Shown here in pieces: positions 45,966 through 56,166 of a stretch of 64,000 nt of DNA (position 1 is its first letter; each line of letters starts with the position of its first letter). The position numbers and the translations under genes are program-made. This DNA comes from Arcobacter suis CECT 7833 (GTDB lineage: Bacteria > Campylobacterota > Campylobacteria > Campylobacterales > Arcobacteraceae): the NCBI RefSeq assembly GCF_003544815.1, contig NZ_CP032100.1, positions 186,001 through 250,000 of the forward strand, read 5' to 3'. The notes beneath the pieces were generated by a model. That model was not told where the DNA came from, made no database searches, and worked only from the letters and a program-made list of their open reading frames with translations.

Positions 45966-45985
45966 CCTTTGGGTTATCTTTTTTT
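45958..45985 (+). terminator. Terminator after the T1SS genes
   Basis: GATAACC (45961-45967), loop TTTG and GGTTATC (45972-45978), then TTTTTTT. It separates secretion genes from the adhesin genes and overlaps the hlyD stop codon. Confidence 0.9.
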
Positions 45986-45995
45986 CCTAAAAATA

Positions 45996-46034
45996 AATAA
46001 TAAAAAAACTTTTCAGAGACTTTATTAATATAAT
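45996..46034 (+). promoter_or_regulatory. Promoter block of adhesin gene 1 (duplicated at adhesin 2)
   Basis: A stretch with AATAATAAAAAAACTTTT, AGAGACTTTATTAATATA and TATAAT (46029-46034) is nearly repeated at about 55455-55498 in front of adhesin gene 2. The conservation marks it as the shared promoter of both adhesin genes. Confidence 0.65.
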
Positions 46035-46092
46035 ATTTTGATATTAAATAATACTTATGTATATTAAAAAAGATAATATCAGGAGAAATAAG

Positions 46093-46696
46093 ATGAAATT
46101 AACAATAAAAACACAGAGTGGACAAAAAGTTGTAGATTTAAATAGCGATTTGCAATTTAATACAATAAAAGGTGAACAATATGTGTTCTCAAATGGTTTT
46201 TCAAATTATGTACTAAATTTTAAAGATAATCAAGAATCAGTAACTCTAACATTTAATGTAAATGGTAAAAGTATAAAAGTAGAATTGAATGGTATCGTGC
46301 CACTTCTACAAGCAAATACAACAAATATGCCTAATCCCACAGCAATAATAATAAATAAAGATTTAAATGAAAAAGATGTAGATAGTATTGTAGAGAATAA
46401 TAGCTTTGATGGTGGAGAAATAATAGATAGATTAGAAGCATTGCTTTCAAAACCAGTAGAACTGGGAGATAATGTAAGCTCAAACTTAACATTAATAACA
46501 AATTATCAAACATTGTTAGAATCATTAGGTGCAGCAGCAGCAGGAGCTGAAGCAGGTGGAAATGCTACTGGTAATGGATCAACATTTAATTCTATTTTTT
46601 CTATAAATGATAGAGGATTAAATGATATTGCAGATACTGCAAGATGGGAGAATTTAAGTGAATCTATAGCTAATATTCCTGTTGATACAGCTGATA
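46093..46696 (+). repeat. 5' adhesin module, copy 1 (copy 2 at 55563-56166)
   Basis: About 604 bases nearly identical to 55563-56166. Differences seen are few: near 46333-46340, 46392-46400 and a Ser-to-Asn codon change near 46663 (AGT to AAT). The genes diverge completely after VDTAD. It is a paralogous duplication of the retention module together with its promoter region. Confidence 0.9.
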
Positions 46697-49600
46697 ATAC
46701 AGGAGATAGAATCACAATATTTACATCAATGACTTCGTCAGATGTAAATGAAAATGCTGACTCAGTAACATTCAATATTTTTCTAAGCTATGTTCCTCAA
46801 GGTACAGCTAATACAGTAACCGTAAATGTGACAGATCAAAATGGAAATGTTACAACTTATATCGTAGATATAAATGCAGACGGAAGAGGTGTTCTTACTA
46901 TAAAAACACAAGATATGGATGTATATAATGATTCTCAATCGTTGACAGCTGAAATAGTAGCTATAAATGGTGGAGATTATGAAGAAGTAGTTTTCGGAAC
47001 ACCAGTTACTGTAAATATAACTGATATTGGTGCAATAGATGATGTAACATTAATATTAGATGATGTAAATGTAAATGAAGGAACAGGAACAGCAACAGTA
47101 GGTGGAAGCTTAGATTATGCACCACAAACAACATTAGTAGTAACACTTTCAAATGGATCAACAATCACATTTGGACCAGATTATGTAGTAGGAACAATAG
47201 TTCAATCAACACCATTTGTAATACAAGGAGATGATGTATATAAAGATGGTGAAACTTACACTGTAACAGTTGTAAGTACAACAGGTGGGAACTTTGAAAA
47301 CCTAGTAACAACGGATACTGCAAAAGCTACAGTAACAGATACAGAGACACCAGTAACAGTAAACTTAAGCGCGTCAACAGTAAATGAAGATGCAGCAAAT
47401 ACATCGTATGTGTTTACCGCAACATTAAGTGCAGCATCACAAGGTGATACAATAATTGTTACAGATAAAGGAACAATTACAATTGCAGATGGACAAACAA
47501 CAGGGACATTAACAATAGCAAGTAATAATACAAGTGATGTTTATGTTGATAGAAGTGAACTTACAGCAACAATAACGTCAGCAAGTGGTGGGAATTTTGA
47601 GAAAATAAATGTAGGAACAGCAACTGCAAAAGCTACAGTAACAGATACAGAGACACCAGTAACAGTAAACTTAAGCGCGTCAACAGTAAATGAAGATGCA
47701 GCAAATACATCGTATGTGTTTACCGCAACATTAAGTGCAGCATCACAAGGTGATACAATAATTGTTACAGATAAAGGAACAATTACAATTGCAGATGGAC
47801 AAACAACAGGGACATTAACAATAGCAAGTAATAATACAAGTGATGTTTATGTTGATAGAAGTGAACTTACAGCAACAATAACGTCAGCAAGTGGTGGGAA
47901 TTTTGAGAAAATAAATGTAGGAACAGCAACTGCAAAAGCTACAGTAACAGATACAGAGACACCAGTAACAGTAAACTTAAGCGCGTCAACAGTAAATGAA
48001 GATGCAGCAAATACATCGTATGTGTTTACCGCAACATTAAGTGCAGCATCACAAGGTGATACAATAATTGTTACAGATAAAGGAACAATTACAATTGCAG
48101 ATGGACAAACAACAGGGACATTAACAATAGCAAGTAATAATACAAGTGATGTTTATGTTGATAGAAGTGAACTTACAGCAACAATAACGTCAGCAAGTGG
48201 TGGGAATTTTGAGAAAATAAATGTAGGAACAGCAACTGCAAAAGCTACAGTAACAGATACAGAGACACCAGTAACAGTAAACTTAAGCGCGTCAACAGTA
48301 AATGAAGATGCAGCAAATACATCGTATGTGTTTACCGCAACATTAAGTGCAGCATCACAAGGTGATACAATAATTGTTACAGATAAAGGAACAATTACAA
48401 TTGCAGATGGACAAACAACAGGGACATTAACAATAGCAAGTAATAATACAAGTGATGTTTATGTTGATAGAAGTGAACTTACAGCAACAATAACGTCAGC
48501 AAGTGGTGGGAATTTTGAGAAAATAAATGTAGGAACAGCAACTGCAAAAGCTACAGTAACAGATACAGAGACACCAGTAACAGTAAACTTAAGCGCGTCA
48601 ACAGTAAATGAAGATGCAGCAAATACATCGTATGTGTTTACCGCAACATTAAGTGCAGCATCACAAGGTGATACAATAATTGTTACAGATAAAGGAACAA
48701 TTACAATTGCAGATGGACAAACAACAGGGACATTAACAATAGCAAGTAATAATACAAGTGATGTTTATGTTGATAGAAGTGAACTTACAGCAACAATAAC
48801 GTCAGCAAGTGGTGGGAATTTTGAGAAAATAAATGTAGGAACAGCAACTGCAAAAGCTACAGTAACAGATACAACAGATACGGTTATTATTAAAATCTTT
48901 GTATCTGATGAAAATGGAATGCCTTTAAAAGATATAAATGGAAACTATTTAACAACAAATAGTGTAACTGAAGGTGCTAAAGCACATTATGTTGCTTTAG
49001 CTTTTGAACCAAATACAACAGAGTTTAATGATAATACTGTTGTATCAGATCAAGTTGGGACAGTAGATTTCAAATTTACACCAGATACAGCTACTGTGAA
49101 TACTGCTACAAATGCATCTGCTGGCTCAAATGATTATTTACCTCAATCAACATTAACTAATATTGCTCTTGGTAAAGCTATTTCTATGGATGCTTTAGAT
49201 GATTATATATCTGATAATGGTGAAGTTTTAAATATTTCAATTGAAAACTATAAAGCTCCAAATAGTGGAAAAATATATGAAGATGTTATTTTAAATAGTG
49301 ATAAAGTTGTAACAACAATTTTAGATGATACTATTTTTGGACAAGAAGATACTGTATATGTAAAAATAGAAAATAATGCTTCTGTAATAGAAGGGAATGC
49401 TTTAACACATACGATTACTTTGGTTGATAAGTTTGGAAATCCAGTAGTTGTTCCTGCTGGACAAAGTATTAAAATAACTTTAACATATAGTTCAGATACT
49501 ACAGAAAATGAAGATTTTAATAGTACTACAACTTATAAAACAACTGAAGTTGTAATAACTGGTGGAAATAGTAGTGTAATAGTTAAGAATTCAACAGTTG

Positions 49601-52600
49601 ATGATTTTACAAATGAAGGTAAAGAAGGTTATGTTTTAAAAATTACAGATGTAGAACAATCAAGTCACTATTATGAAAATGTAGAAGTACATGCAGGAAA
49701 AAATAGTGTAACAGGTGAAATTATTGATGGAGTAAGTATAGAAACACCTATAAATGGAACAGTTGATGAAGATAATTTTATTGTAACAAATTCTAATACA
49801 TCAATTTCAACTACAGGAAATTTAGGAATAACTGCTCCAAGTGGAGATAATGGATATACATTGTCTTTTACAACAACACCAACTAATAGTTTAGGTGAAC
49901 CTTTAACTTCTGATGGTAAAAAAATAACATATATTTTAAATGGAAATACAATCACAGCAATTAGAGAAGGTGATAACAAAACTGTATTTGAAATTAAACT
50001 AAATAAAAATAGTGCAGGTGGTAGTGATGATAGTTATACTTATACTCAGTATGAAAATATTGATCATCCAATAAAAGGAATTGTAGGTATAAATTCATCA
50101 ATTGACCAAATTATAGATGATAATATAGTTCTTAATTTTGGATTTAAGATTACAGATCAAGGTAAAACTAGTCCTCTTGTAGAATTTAAAGTAACTGTAA
50201 ATGACTCTTTACCAAATGCTATAAATAAAACATTTGAATTAAATGAAGATACTTCAATAAATATTACTTTAACAGAAGAAAGTTTTTCTAGTTTATTAAT
50301 TTGGAACAAAGGTTTATTACCAGAAACTTTAGATTCAAGTAATCCAACAGTAGATATTTTTGATCCAAATAATTCAAATATTGTAATAGGAAAATTAACA
50401 TATAATGGTTCAGGTTATGTAACATTTACTCCAAACCCTGATTATTCAAACTATAATGCTACTCCATCATTTAAATATGGTATTCAAGATAGTGATGGAG
50501 ATATTGCTTTTGGAGAAATTAAATTTAAAGTTAATCCTGTTGCAGATGGTTTAACATGGAATTATACAAATGTAACAACTAATGAAGATGTAAATGTTGA
50601 TATGAATTTAACTCTTCCAACTATTATAGATAATTCAGATGATAATGGTAATAAAACAGGTGACCATGGTGAAAGAATAGGTGTTATTGAACTTTCTAGT
50701 ATTGATAAAGGTGCAATAATTTACAATGGTAATATTGCATTAAATAGTGGAACAACTACAGCAACTTTAAAATTTGTAATTGTTAATGCTGATGGTAGTT
50801 TAGATACTTCTTTACATTATTCAAATATTGATATGAATGATACAAGTATTATACATTTAACAAAAGCACAATATGAAAATTTAACAATTACTCCTATTTC
50901 CCAATCACATAATGATATAACTATGACATTAAAAGCAACAAGTTATGAAGTTGATGATAGTGGAAATCCACTTTCAGGAGTTGCAGGTAAAACAACATCA
51001 AAAGATATTACAGTGGTTGTTAAATCAGTAACAGATGATATTTCACTAAGTTTTGATAATAAAAATAACCCTGATGATAATATTTCAAGTGATAGTAAAA
51101 CTTACACAATAGCAAGTAAATTAGAAGAAGGAAATAATGTAATTGATTTACAAGCAATTTTAACACCTACATCAGGTAATTCACTTGATTTAGATGGCTC
51201 AGAACAAAGAAGTTATACGGTAAGTGGTGTTCCAGAAGGTACAATAATTACTTTAGGTGGAGTAAGTGCCGTTGCAAATTCAAGCGGAATTGCAATAGTT
51301 AATTTTGATGCTACAGCTGAAAAAATTGTTGATCCTACATTTACTATGACTTTACCTGGAGAATTTAGTGGAAAAATAGATGCAACAATTACATTAAAAG
51401 TAACAGATATTGATGATCATGCAGGTTCAGCAGTTCCTGAAACTAAAACACAAACGGTTTATTTAAAAATGAATGTTGATCCTGTTGCTGATCAAGTTAC
51501 TCTTAGTGTATCTCAAGCAAAAGGGTATGAAGATGCAGGAAGAAGTAAAGGAAATACTTCAAATGATGAAAATGCAGATGATATTAATGCAAAAGTAGGA
51601 AATAAAATACCTGGAGCTATCGATTTAGATATAAATGTAAAATCTGATGATATAGACGGTTCTGAAACATTTACAGTTGTAATTTCTGATATTCCTACTG
51701 GTGCAAGTATTTATTATAATGGAATAGAAGTAGTACAAAATCCTGCAGGAAAAATCACTATCGAGAATTTTAATAATACAATACCATTACAAATAGTTCC
51801 TACTCATAATAGTGATGAAGATTTTAATTTAAAAGTAAAAGCTTATAGTGTAGATACTGCTACGAATTCTACAGGAACTGTAACAACAGTAACAAGTGAA
51901 GCAATCGCTCAAGAACTTACTTTAAATGTACAAATAAAAGGTGTAGCAGATGTTCCTGTAAATGAAATATTTAAAGAATTAGATTCTACTGGTTCAGCAG
52001 TAGAAAATGGAATATATCAGGCAGTTGTAAGTGAAGATATGGGAAATACTGAAAATGGTGCAACTATTAATTTTGCAGATATTTATAAAAATTCTGGTCT
52101 TTCTTCTTATGATGATTCAGAAGATTTAAGTGTAGTTATCACAGGAGTTAAAGGAAACTTCGATATTGAAGGAGCTGTTTTCTTAGGTGGAGAAGGAGAA
52201 TCAAGAACTTGGTTATTTGACGCAAAAAATGTAGCGAATATAAAAATCCTTACTGAAAAAAATTATAGTGGTGAAATAGATTTTAAAATTAGATATGTTA
52301 CAACAGAAAAAGAAGGAGATAGCAAGACTCTATCTTATGAAAATGTAAAAATCTTAGTAACACCAGATGTAGATGCTACAATAAATACTTCAACTAGTGT
52401 AAAAGAAGATACTTTAACAAAAGTTAATTTTAGTATTTCTACAAGTGATAGTAATGAATCATTAGTACAAGTTAGAATATTAGCTCTTGATGTTGATGGA
52501 AAAGATTTTACACTTTATTTAGGAAATAATACAACACCTATTTCAAGTTTAAGTAAAGATGCAGATGGTTATTATGTTTTAAATGCTCAAGAAGCTAAAA

Positions 52601-55344
52601 ATTTATATGTACAATATAAATCAGATTTAGGTTCATCACAAGATACAAAATTTGACTTTAAATATACTATTAAAGATAGTATTACATTAAGTGATTCAAA
52701 TGTTATATCAGATATTGAAGAAAAAGATTCAACTTATAATTTAACACTAACAGCTGTAACAGATGAAATTTCTATAAATGCAAATGTAGGTTTATCTCCA
52801 ATTATTGATATATCAAATCAAAATGGTGAAGGTGTAAAAACGGTAACTATAAAAGAAACAGGAAGTTTTGATGTTGATATTGCTTTAAATGCAGTTGCTT
52901 CTGATAACGCAGATAGAGATACAGATGGTTCAGAAGCAGTTACAAGACTTGTAGTTGAGGGTGTTCCTCTTGGTATGAGCATAGAAAATGGTACTTTCAC
53001 TGTAACAAGTAATGGTACAAATTTATGGTTTATTGATATTCCTGACACTAAACTTGATGGAAGTTATACTTTGAAATTTAATGTACATAATACTTTATCA
53101 AATGAAACGGGTGAAAAATATAATATTAAAATTACTGCTTATAATCAAGATGGAGAAAATAGTCAAGTTACTACAGCAACTACAGAATTAAAATTTGTGG
53201 ATGCTATTGCTAATACTTCAGGAGGATCAGGATTAGGAGTAAATTCAGAATTCTTTATTGAAGATTTTAATGTTACAGAAGATAAAGCATTTTCTTTAGC
53301 AGATATAGTTACGATTATAGCTGATACTAATAGAACGGATGAAGCTTATTCTATATCATTCAAAGGTTTAGAAAATCTAAGTATTAGTGCTGATAGTTTA
53401 TCAAAACTAGTTACTTATGAAGAAAATGGTGAAACGGTATATGTATTAAATATTGGTAGTTCAGACAATATTGAAACAGCATTACAAAGTATTGTATTCT
53501 TACCAGAAGCAAATTTCAATGAAAATAATGACAAAGGTGAAAAAGTTTCAATACAACCTACATTAACTACATATGTAATAGGAACAAGTTTAGTTTCAGT
53601 TATAACTCCAGCGGGAGGATTTAATGATGAAAATGTTACTCCAGTAACAGATGCAATAGCTTCAAGTGATTTAATTAGTACAATTAATGAAGATCAAACA
53701 TATACTTTTGATATAAAACCTAAAACAGTTGATGATTTAGATTCAAATGGAAATTTCTCAAATGATGGTGCGAATGCTGATGGTTCAGATTATGAAATAC
53801 TAGGAGATATAACTTTAACTCATTCAGGTGTAAATGGAATATTAGAATTATCTGATGGAACTAAAATCATTTTTGATGGAACTACGACTAGTGCAATAAT
53901 TTCACCAAGTCAATTGATTGGACTTAAATTTACTCCAGATACTTATGCCTCAGGAACAGCTAAATTTACTTACTCTTTAGAAACGCAAGAAAATGGGGCG
54001 ACTAATACAAAAGTTGGTGGAGGAATTATTGCCATAAATATTACACCTATTGTAAATGGCTTAGAATTAGAAGGACTAAAAGCAATAGGAAGTGAATACA
54101 CAGATGGAATTAATGAATTTATTGCTTTAACTACAGATAATGGAGGAATTGGTTTATCAAATATGATAGATAGTGATGGTTCTGAAACAATTCAAACTAT
54201 ACTTTTAGATGGAATACCAGCGGGATTCTTAGTATATTATGGGGAAGAAGGTAGTCAAAAATTAGCACAAAATGCTGGAAATAATAATAGTAGCCCAGAT
54301 ATTGTATATAACACTTGGAATATTCCTGTAGAATCTAATGGAACAGCTCCTCAAATATGGGTAAAAGCACCAGAAAATTGGAGTGGAGATGTTTCAGGAA
54401 TAACACTAAAAACTATAGTAAAAGATGGTGAAACTATTAGCACTATAACTAAAGATTTTACTTTAAATGTAAGCCCTGTTGCAAGTAGTGTGACGATAAG
54501 TCCAACAACAACATTTGCAAATGCATACAATTGGACAGAAATTAATCTTAATGCGAATATGACAGATTTAGATGGTTCTGAAACATTAACAATTGAATTA
54601 ACAGGTGAAACAAAAGTATTAGATGGAACAGCATTATTTAGATTATCAGATGGGACATTATTTAATGGTTTAAATGGGAATCCAAGTGCTACTTTTGATA
54701 TATTAACTTCGACTTGGAAGTTAGAAGGAATACCAAGTTCACAAATAAATAATATTGAAATTTTATATCATAACTACGAAGGAAAAGTAGATGTTTCTAT
54801 AATAACTGTTGATGGAGAAGATATTCTTGATACGCCAGCTAGTGGAAGCTTTGATATGAATATAGCAAATTCAAATGTTATTAATTTAAGTAATGAAACA
54901 GCAGATTTAACGGTTATGGGAACTTCAACTACAACAAGTATTAAAACAGGAAGTGGAGATGATATTATTAGTGTAGCTAATTTAAATGCAACAGTAGATG
55001 CAGGAGATGGTAAAGATACATTAGTTTTAGATAACAATGATACTATTGATTTAGCTAATATTACTTCAAAAGTTAAAAATATTGAAGTTATTGATTTAGA
55101 AAATAGTAGTAATCAAACTTTAAAATTAGATTTGAATGAAGTTATTGATATCACAGATAATAATAATGAATTGATTATTAAAGGAAATCTAGGAGATAGT
55201 ATTCACCTAGATACTCCAAGTGATTGGACAAATAATGGAATAGAATCATATGAAGGAATAAATTATAATGTATACAAAGGTACAGGTACAAATTCAACAG
55301 TTAAATTATTGATTGATGAAGATATTACGGTATCAGATATATAA
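46093..55344 (+). CDS. Giant T1SS adhesin 1 (RTX-type, retention module)
   Basis: Secreted surface adhesin of 3083 residues. It starts at 46093 because AGGAG precedes it and the paralogue starts at the same MKLTIKTQSGQ; an upstream in-frame ATG has no ribosome site. N-terminal retention module (about 1-200) with the Ala-rich AAAAG at 147-151, a LapG-type cleavage candidate. Ig-like or Calx-beta-like domains follow, including five 102-residue repeats (about 415-924) that look identical, then a long mixed adhesin region with DGSE-type calcium motifs (DSDGSE, DLDGSET). The C-terminus has RTX-type nonapeptides (GSGDDIISV, GDGKDTLVL, about 2952-2980) and the T1SS target region. Probably exported by the TolC/LapB/HlyD genes just upstream. 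Confidence 0.93.
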   Translation: MKLTIKTQSGQKVVDLNSDLQFNTIKGEQYVFSNGFSNYVLNFKDNQESVTLTFNVNGKSIKVELNGIVPLLQANTTNMPNPTAIIINKDLNEKDVDSIVENNSFDGGEIIDRLEALLSKPVELGDNVSSNLTLITNYQTLLESLGAAAAGAEAGGNATGNGSTFNSIFSINDRGLNDIADTARWENLSESIANIPVDTADNTGDRITIFTSMTSSDVNENADSVTFNIFLSYVPQGTANTVTVNVTDQNGNVTTYIVDINADGRGVLTIKTQDMDVYNDSQSLTAEIVAINGGDYEEVVFGTPVTVNITDIGAIDDVTLILDDVNVNEGTGTATVGGSLDYAPQTTLVVTLSNGSTITFGPDYVVGTIVQSTPFVIQGDDVYKDGETYTVTVVSTTGGNFENLVTTDTAKATVTDTETPVTVNLSASTVNEDAANTSYVFTATLSAASQGDTIIVTDKGTITIADGQTTGTLTIASNNTSDVYVDRSELTATITSASGGNFEKINVGTATAKATVTDTETPVTVNLSASTVNEDAANTSYVFTATLSAASQGDTIIVTDKGTITIADGQTTGTLTIASNNTSDVYVDRSELTATITSASGGNFEKINVGTATAKATVTDTETPVTVNLSASTVNEDAANTSYVFTATLSAASQGDTIIVTDKGTITIADGQTTGTLTIASNNTSDVYVDRSELTATITSASGGNFEKINVGTATAKATVTDTETPVTVNLSASTVNEDAANTSYVFTATLSAASQGDTIIVTDKGTITIADGQTTGTLTIASNNTSDVYVDRSELTATITSASGGNFEKINVGTATAKATVTDTETPVTVNLSASTVNEDAANTSYVFTATLSAASQGDTIIVTDKGTITIADGQTTGTLTIASNNTSDVYVDRSELTATITSASGGNFEKINVGTATAKATVTDTTDTVIIKIFVSDENGMPLKDINGNYLTTNSVTEGAKAHYVALAFEPNTTEFNDNTVVSDQVGTVDFKFTPDTATVNTATNASAGSNDYLPQSTLTNIALGKAISMDALDDYISDNGEVLNISIENYKAPNSGKIYEDVILNSDKVVTTILDDTIFGQEDTVYVKIENNASVIEGNALTHTITLVDKFGNPVVVPAGQSIKITLTYSSDTTENEDFNSTTTYKTTEVVITGGNSSVIVKNSTVDDFTNEGKEGYVLKITDVEQSSHYYENVEVHAGKNSVTGEIIDGVSIETPINGTVDEDNFIVTNSNTSISTTGNLGITAPSGDNGYTLSFTTTPTNSLGEPLTSDGKKITYILNGNTITAIREGDNKTVFEIKLNKNSAGGSDDSYTYTQYENIDHPIKGIVGINSSIDQIIDDNIVLNFGFKITDQGKTSPLVEFKVTVNDSLPNAINKTFELNEDTSINITLTEESFSSLLIWNKGLLPETLDSSNPTVDIFDPNNSNIVIGKLTYNGSGYVTFTPNPDYSNYNATPSFKYGIQDSDGDIAFGEIKFKVNPVADGLTWNYTNVTTNEDVNVDMNLTLPTIIDNSDDNGNKTGDHGERIGVIELSSIDKGAIIYNGNIALNSGTTTATLKFVIVNADGSLDTSLHYSNIDMNDTSIIHLTKAQYENLTITPISQSHNDITMTLKATSYEVDDSGNPLSGVAGKTTSKDITVVVKSVTDDISLSFDNKNNPDDNISSDSKTYTIASKLEEGNNVIDLQAILTPTSGNSLDLDGSEQRSYTVSGVPEGTIITLGGVSAVANSSGIAIVNFDATAEKIVDPTFTMTLPGEFSGKIDATITLKVTDIDDHAGSAVPETKTQTVYLKMNVDPVADQVTLSVSQAKGYEDAGRSKGNTSNDENADDINAKVGNKIPGAIDLDINVKSDDIDGSETFTVVISDIPTGASIYYNGIEVVQNPAGKITIENFNNTIPLQIVPTHNSDEDFNLKVKAYSVDTATNSTGTVTTVTSEAIAQELTLNVQIKGVADVPVNEIFKELDSTGSAVENGIYQAVVSEDMGNTENGATINFADIYKNSGLSSYDDSEDLSVVITGVKGNFDIEGAVFLGGEGESRTWLFDAKNVANIKILTEKNYSGEIDFKIRYVTTEKEGDSKTLSYENVKILVTPDVDATINTSTSVKEDTLTKVNFSISTSDSNESLVQVRILALDVDGKDFTLYLGNNTTPISSLSKDADGYYVLNAQEAKNLYVQYKSDLGSSQDTKFDFKYTIKDSITLSDSNVISDIEEKDSTYNLTLTAVTDEISINANVGLSPIIDISNQNGEGVKTVTIKETGSFDVDIALNAVASDNADRDTDGSEAVTRLVVEGVPLGMSIENGTFTVTSNGTNLWFIDIPDTKLDGSYTLKFNVHNTLSNETGEKYNIKITAYNQDGENSQVTTATTELKFVDAIANTSGGSGLGVNSEFFIEDFNVTEDKAFSLADIVTIIADTNRTDEAYSISFKGLENLSISADSLSKLVTYEENGETVYVLNIGSSDNIETALQSIVFLPEANFNENNDKGEKVSIQPTLTTYVIGTSLVSVITPAGGFNDENVTPVTDAIASSDLISTINEDQTYTFDIKPKTVDDLDSNGNFSNDGANADGSDYEILGDITLTHSGVNGILELSDGTKIIFDGTTTSAIISPSQLIGLKFTPDTYASGTAKFTYSLETQENGATNTKVGGGIIAINITPIVNGLELEGLKAIGSEYTDGINEFIALTTDNGGIGLSNMIDSDGSETIQTILLDGIPAGFLVYYGEEGSQKLAQNAGNNNSSPDIVYNTWNIPVESNGTAPQIWVKAPENWSGDVSGITLKTIVKDGETISTITKDFTLNVSPVASSVTISPTTTFANAYNWTEINLNANMTDLDGSETLTIELTGETKVLDGTALFRLSDGTLFNGLNGNPSATFDILTSTWKLEGIPSSQINNIEILYHNYEGKVDVSIITVDGEDILDTPASGSFDMNIANSNVINLSNETADLTVMGTSTTTSIKTGSGDDIISVANLNATVDAGDGKDTLVLDNNDTIDLANITSKVKNIEVIDLENSSNQTLKLDLNEVIDITDNNNELIIKGNLGDSIHLDTPSDWTNNGIESYEGINYNVYKGTGTNSTVKLLIDEDITVSDI
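47335..48864 (+). repeat. Five tandem 306-bp repeats in adhesin 1
   Basis: Units start at 47335, 47641, 47947, 48253 and 48559, each 306 bases (102 codons), and look identical. The unit starts TDTETPVTVNLSAST and holds NEDAANTSYVFTATLS. A divergent copy of the same domain lies just before (about 47050-47334). Confidence 0.93.
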
Positions 55345-55370
55345 AATAAGGGGTTTATCCTCTTATTTTA
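55343..55370 (+). terminator. Terminator of adhesin gene 1
   Basis: AAAATAAGGGG, loop TTTAT and CCTCTTATTTT form an 11-bp stem with one G-U pair immediately after the stop codon. The tract after it has only a few Ts. Confidence 0.7.
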
Positions 55371-55454
55371 TAAATGGATAAAATTTTTCATAACAATTTA
55401 ATTTTTCTCACTACAAATTATCAACAAAATAAAAATAACTTTTTTTCTAAACTT

Positions 55455-55498
55455 AATAATAAAAAAACTTTTTAGAGACTTTATTAATATAGTATAAT
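55455..55498 (+). promoter_or_regulatory. Promoter block of adhesin gene 2
   Basis: Copy of the promoter block at 45996-46034, with TATAAT at 55493-55498 and AGAGACTTTATTAATATA before it. The distance to the ATG (55563) is 65 bases. Confidence 0.65.
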
Positions 55499-55562
55499 AA
55501 TACAAAATTATACTTTTACAAATAAGAGATAATAATTGTCTGACACTTTCAGGAGATATAAG

Positions 55563-56166
55563 ATGAAATTAACAATAAAAACACAGAGTGGACAAAAAGT
55601 TGTAGATTTAAATAGCGATTTGCAATTTAATACAATAAAAGGTGAACAATATGTGTTCTCAAATGGTTTTTCAAATTATGTACTAAATTTTAAAGATAAT
55701 CAAGAATCAGTAACTCTAACATTTAATGTAAATGGTAAAAGTATAAAAGTAGAATTGAATGGTATCGTGCCACTTCTACAAGCAAATACAACAAATATGC
55801 CTAACCCAACAGCAATAATAATAAATAAAGATTTAAATGAAAAAGATGTAGATAGTATAGTCGAGAATAATAGCTTTGATGGTGGAGAAATAATAGATAG
55901 ATTAGAAGCATTGCTTTCAAAACCAGTAGAACTGGGAGATAATGTAAGCTCAAACTTAACATTAATAACAAATTATCAAACATTGTTAGAATCATTAGGT
56001 GCAGCAGCAGCAGGAGCTGAAGCAGGTGGAAATGCTACTGGTAATGGATCAACATTTAATTCTATTTTTTCTATAAATGATAGAGGATTAAATGATATTG
56101 CAGATACTGCAAGATGGGAGAATTTAAATGAATCTATAGCTAATATTCCTGTTGATACAGCTGATA
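55563..56166 (+). repeat. 5' adhesin module, copy 2 (copy 1 at 46093-46696)
   Basis: Paralogous copy of the N-terminal retention module of adhesin 1, diverging after VDTAD, where the 309-bp repeat array begins. Confidence 0.9.

Noticed and set aside
46057-46092. Upstream in-frame ATG for adhesin 1
   Set aside because: The paralogue starts at the equivalent of 46093 and AGGAG sits there; the upstream ATG lacks a ribosome site.
55801-55995. Minus-strand open frame in the adhesin 2 module (and its twin at 46331-46525)
   Set aside because: Antisense of the retention module; appears in both copies only because the DNA is duplicated.
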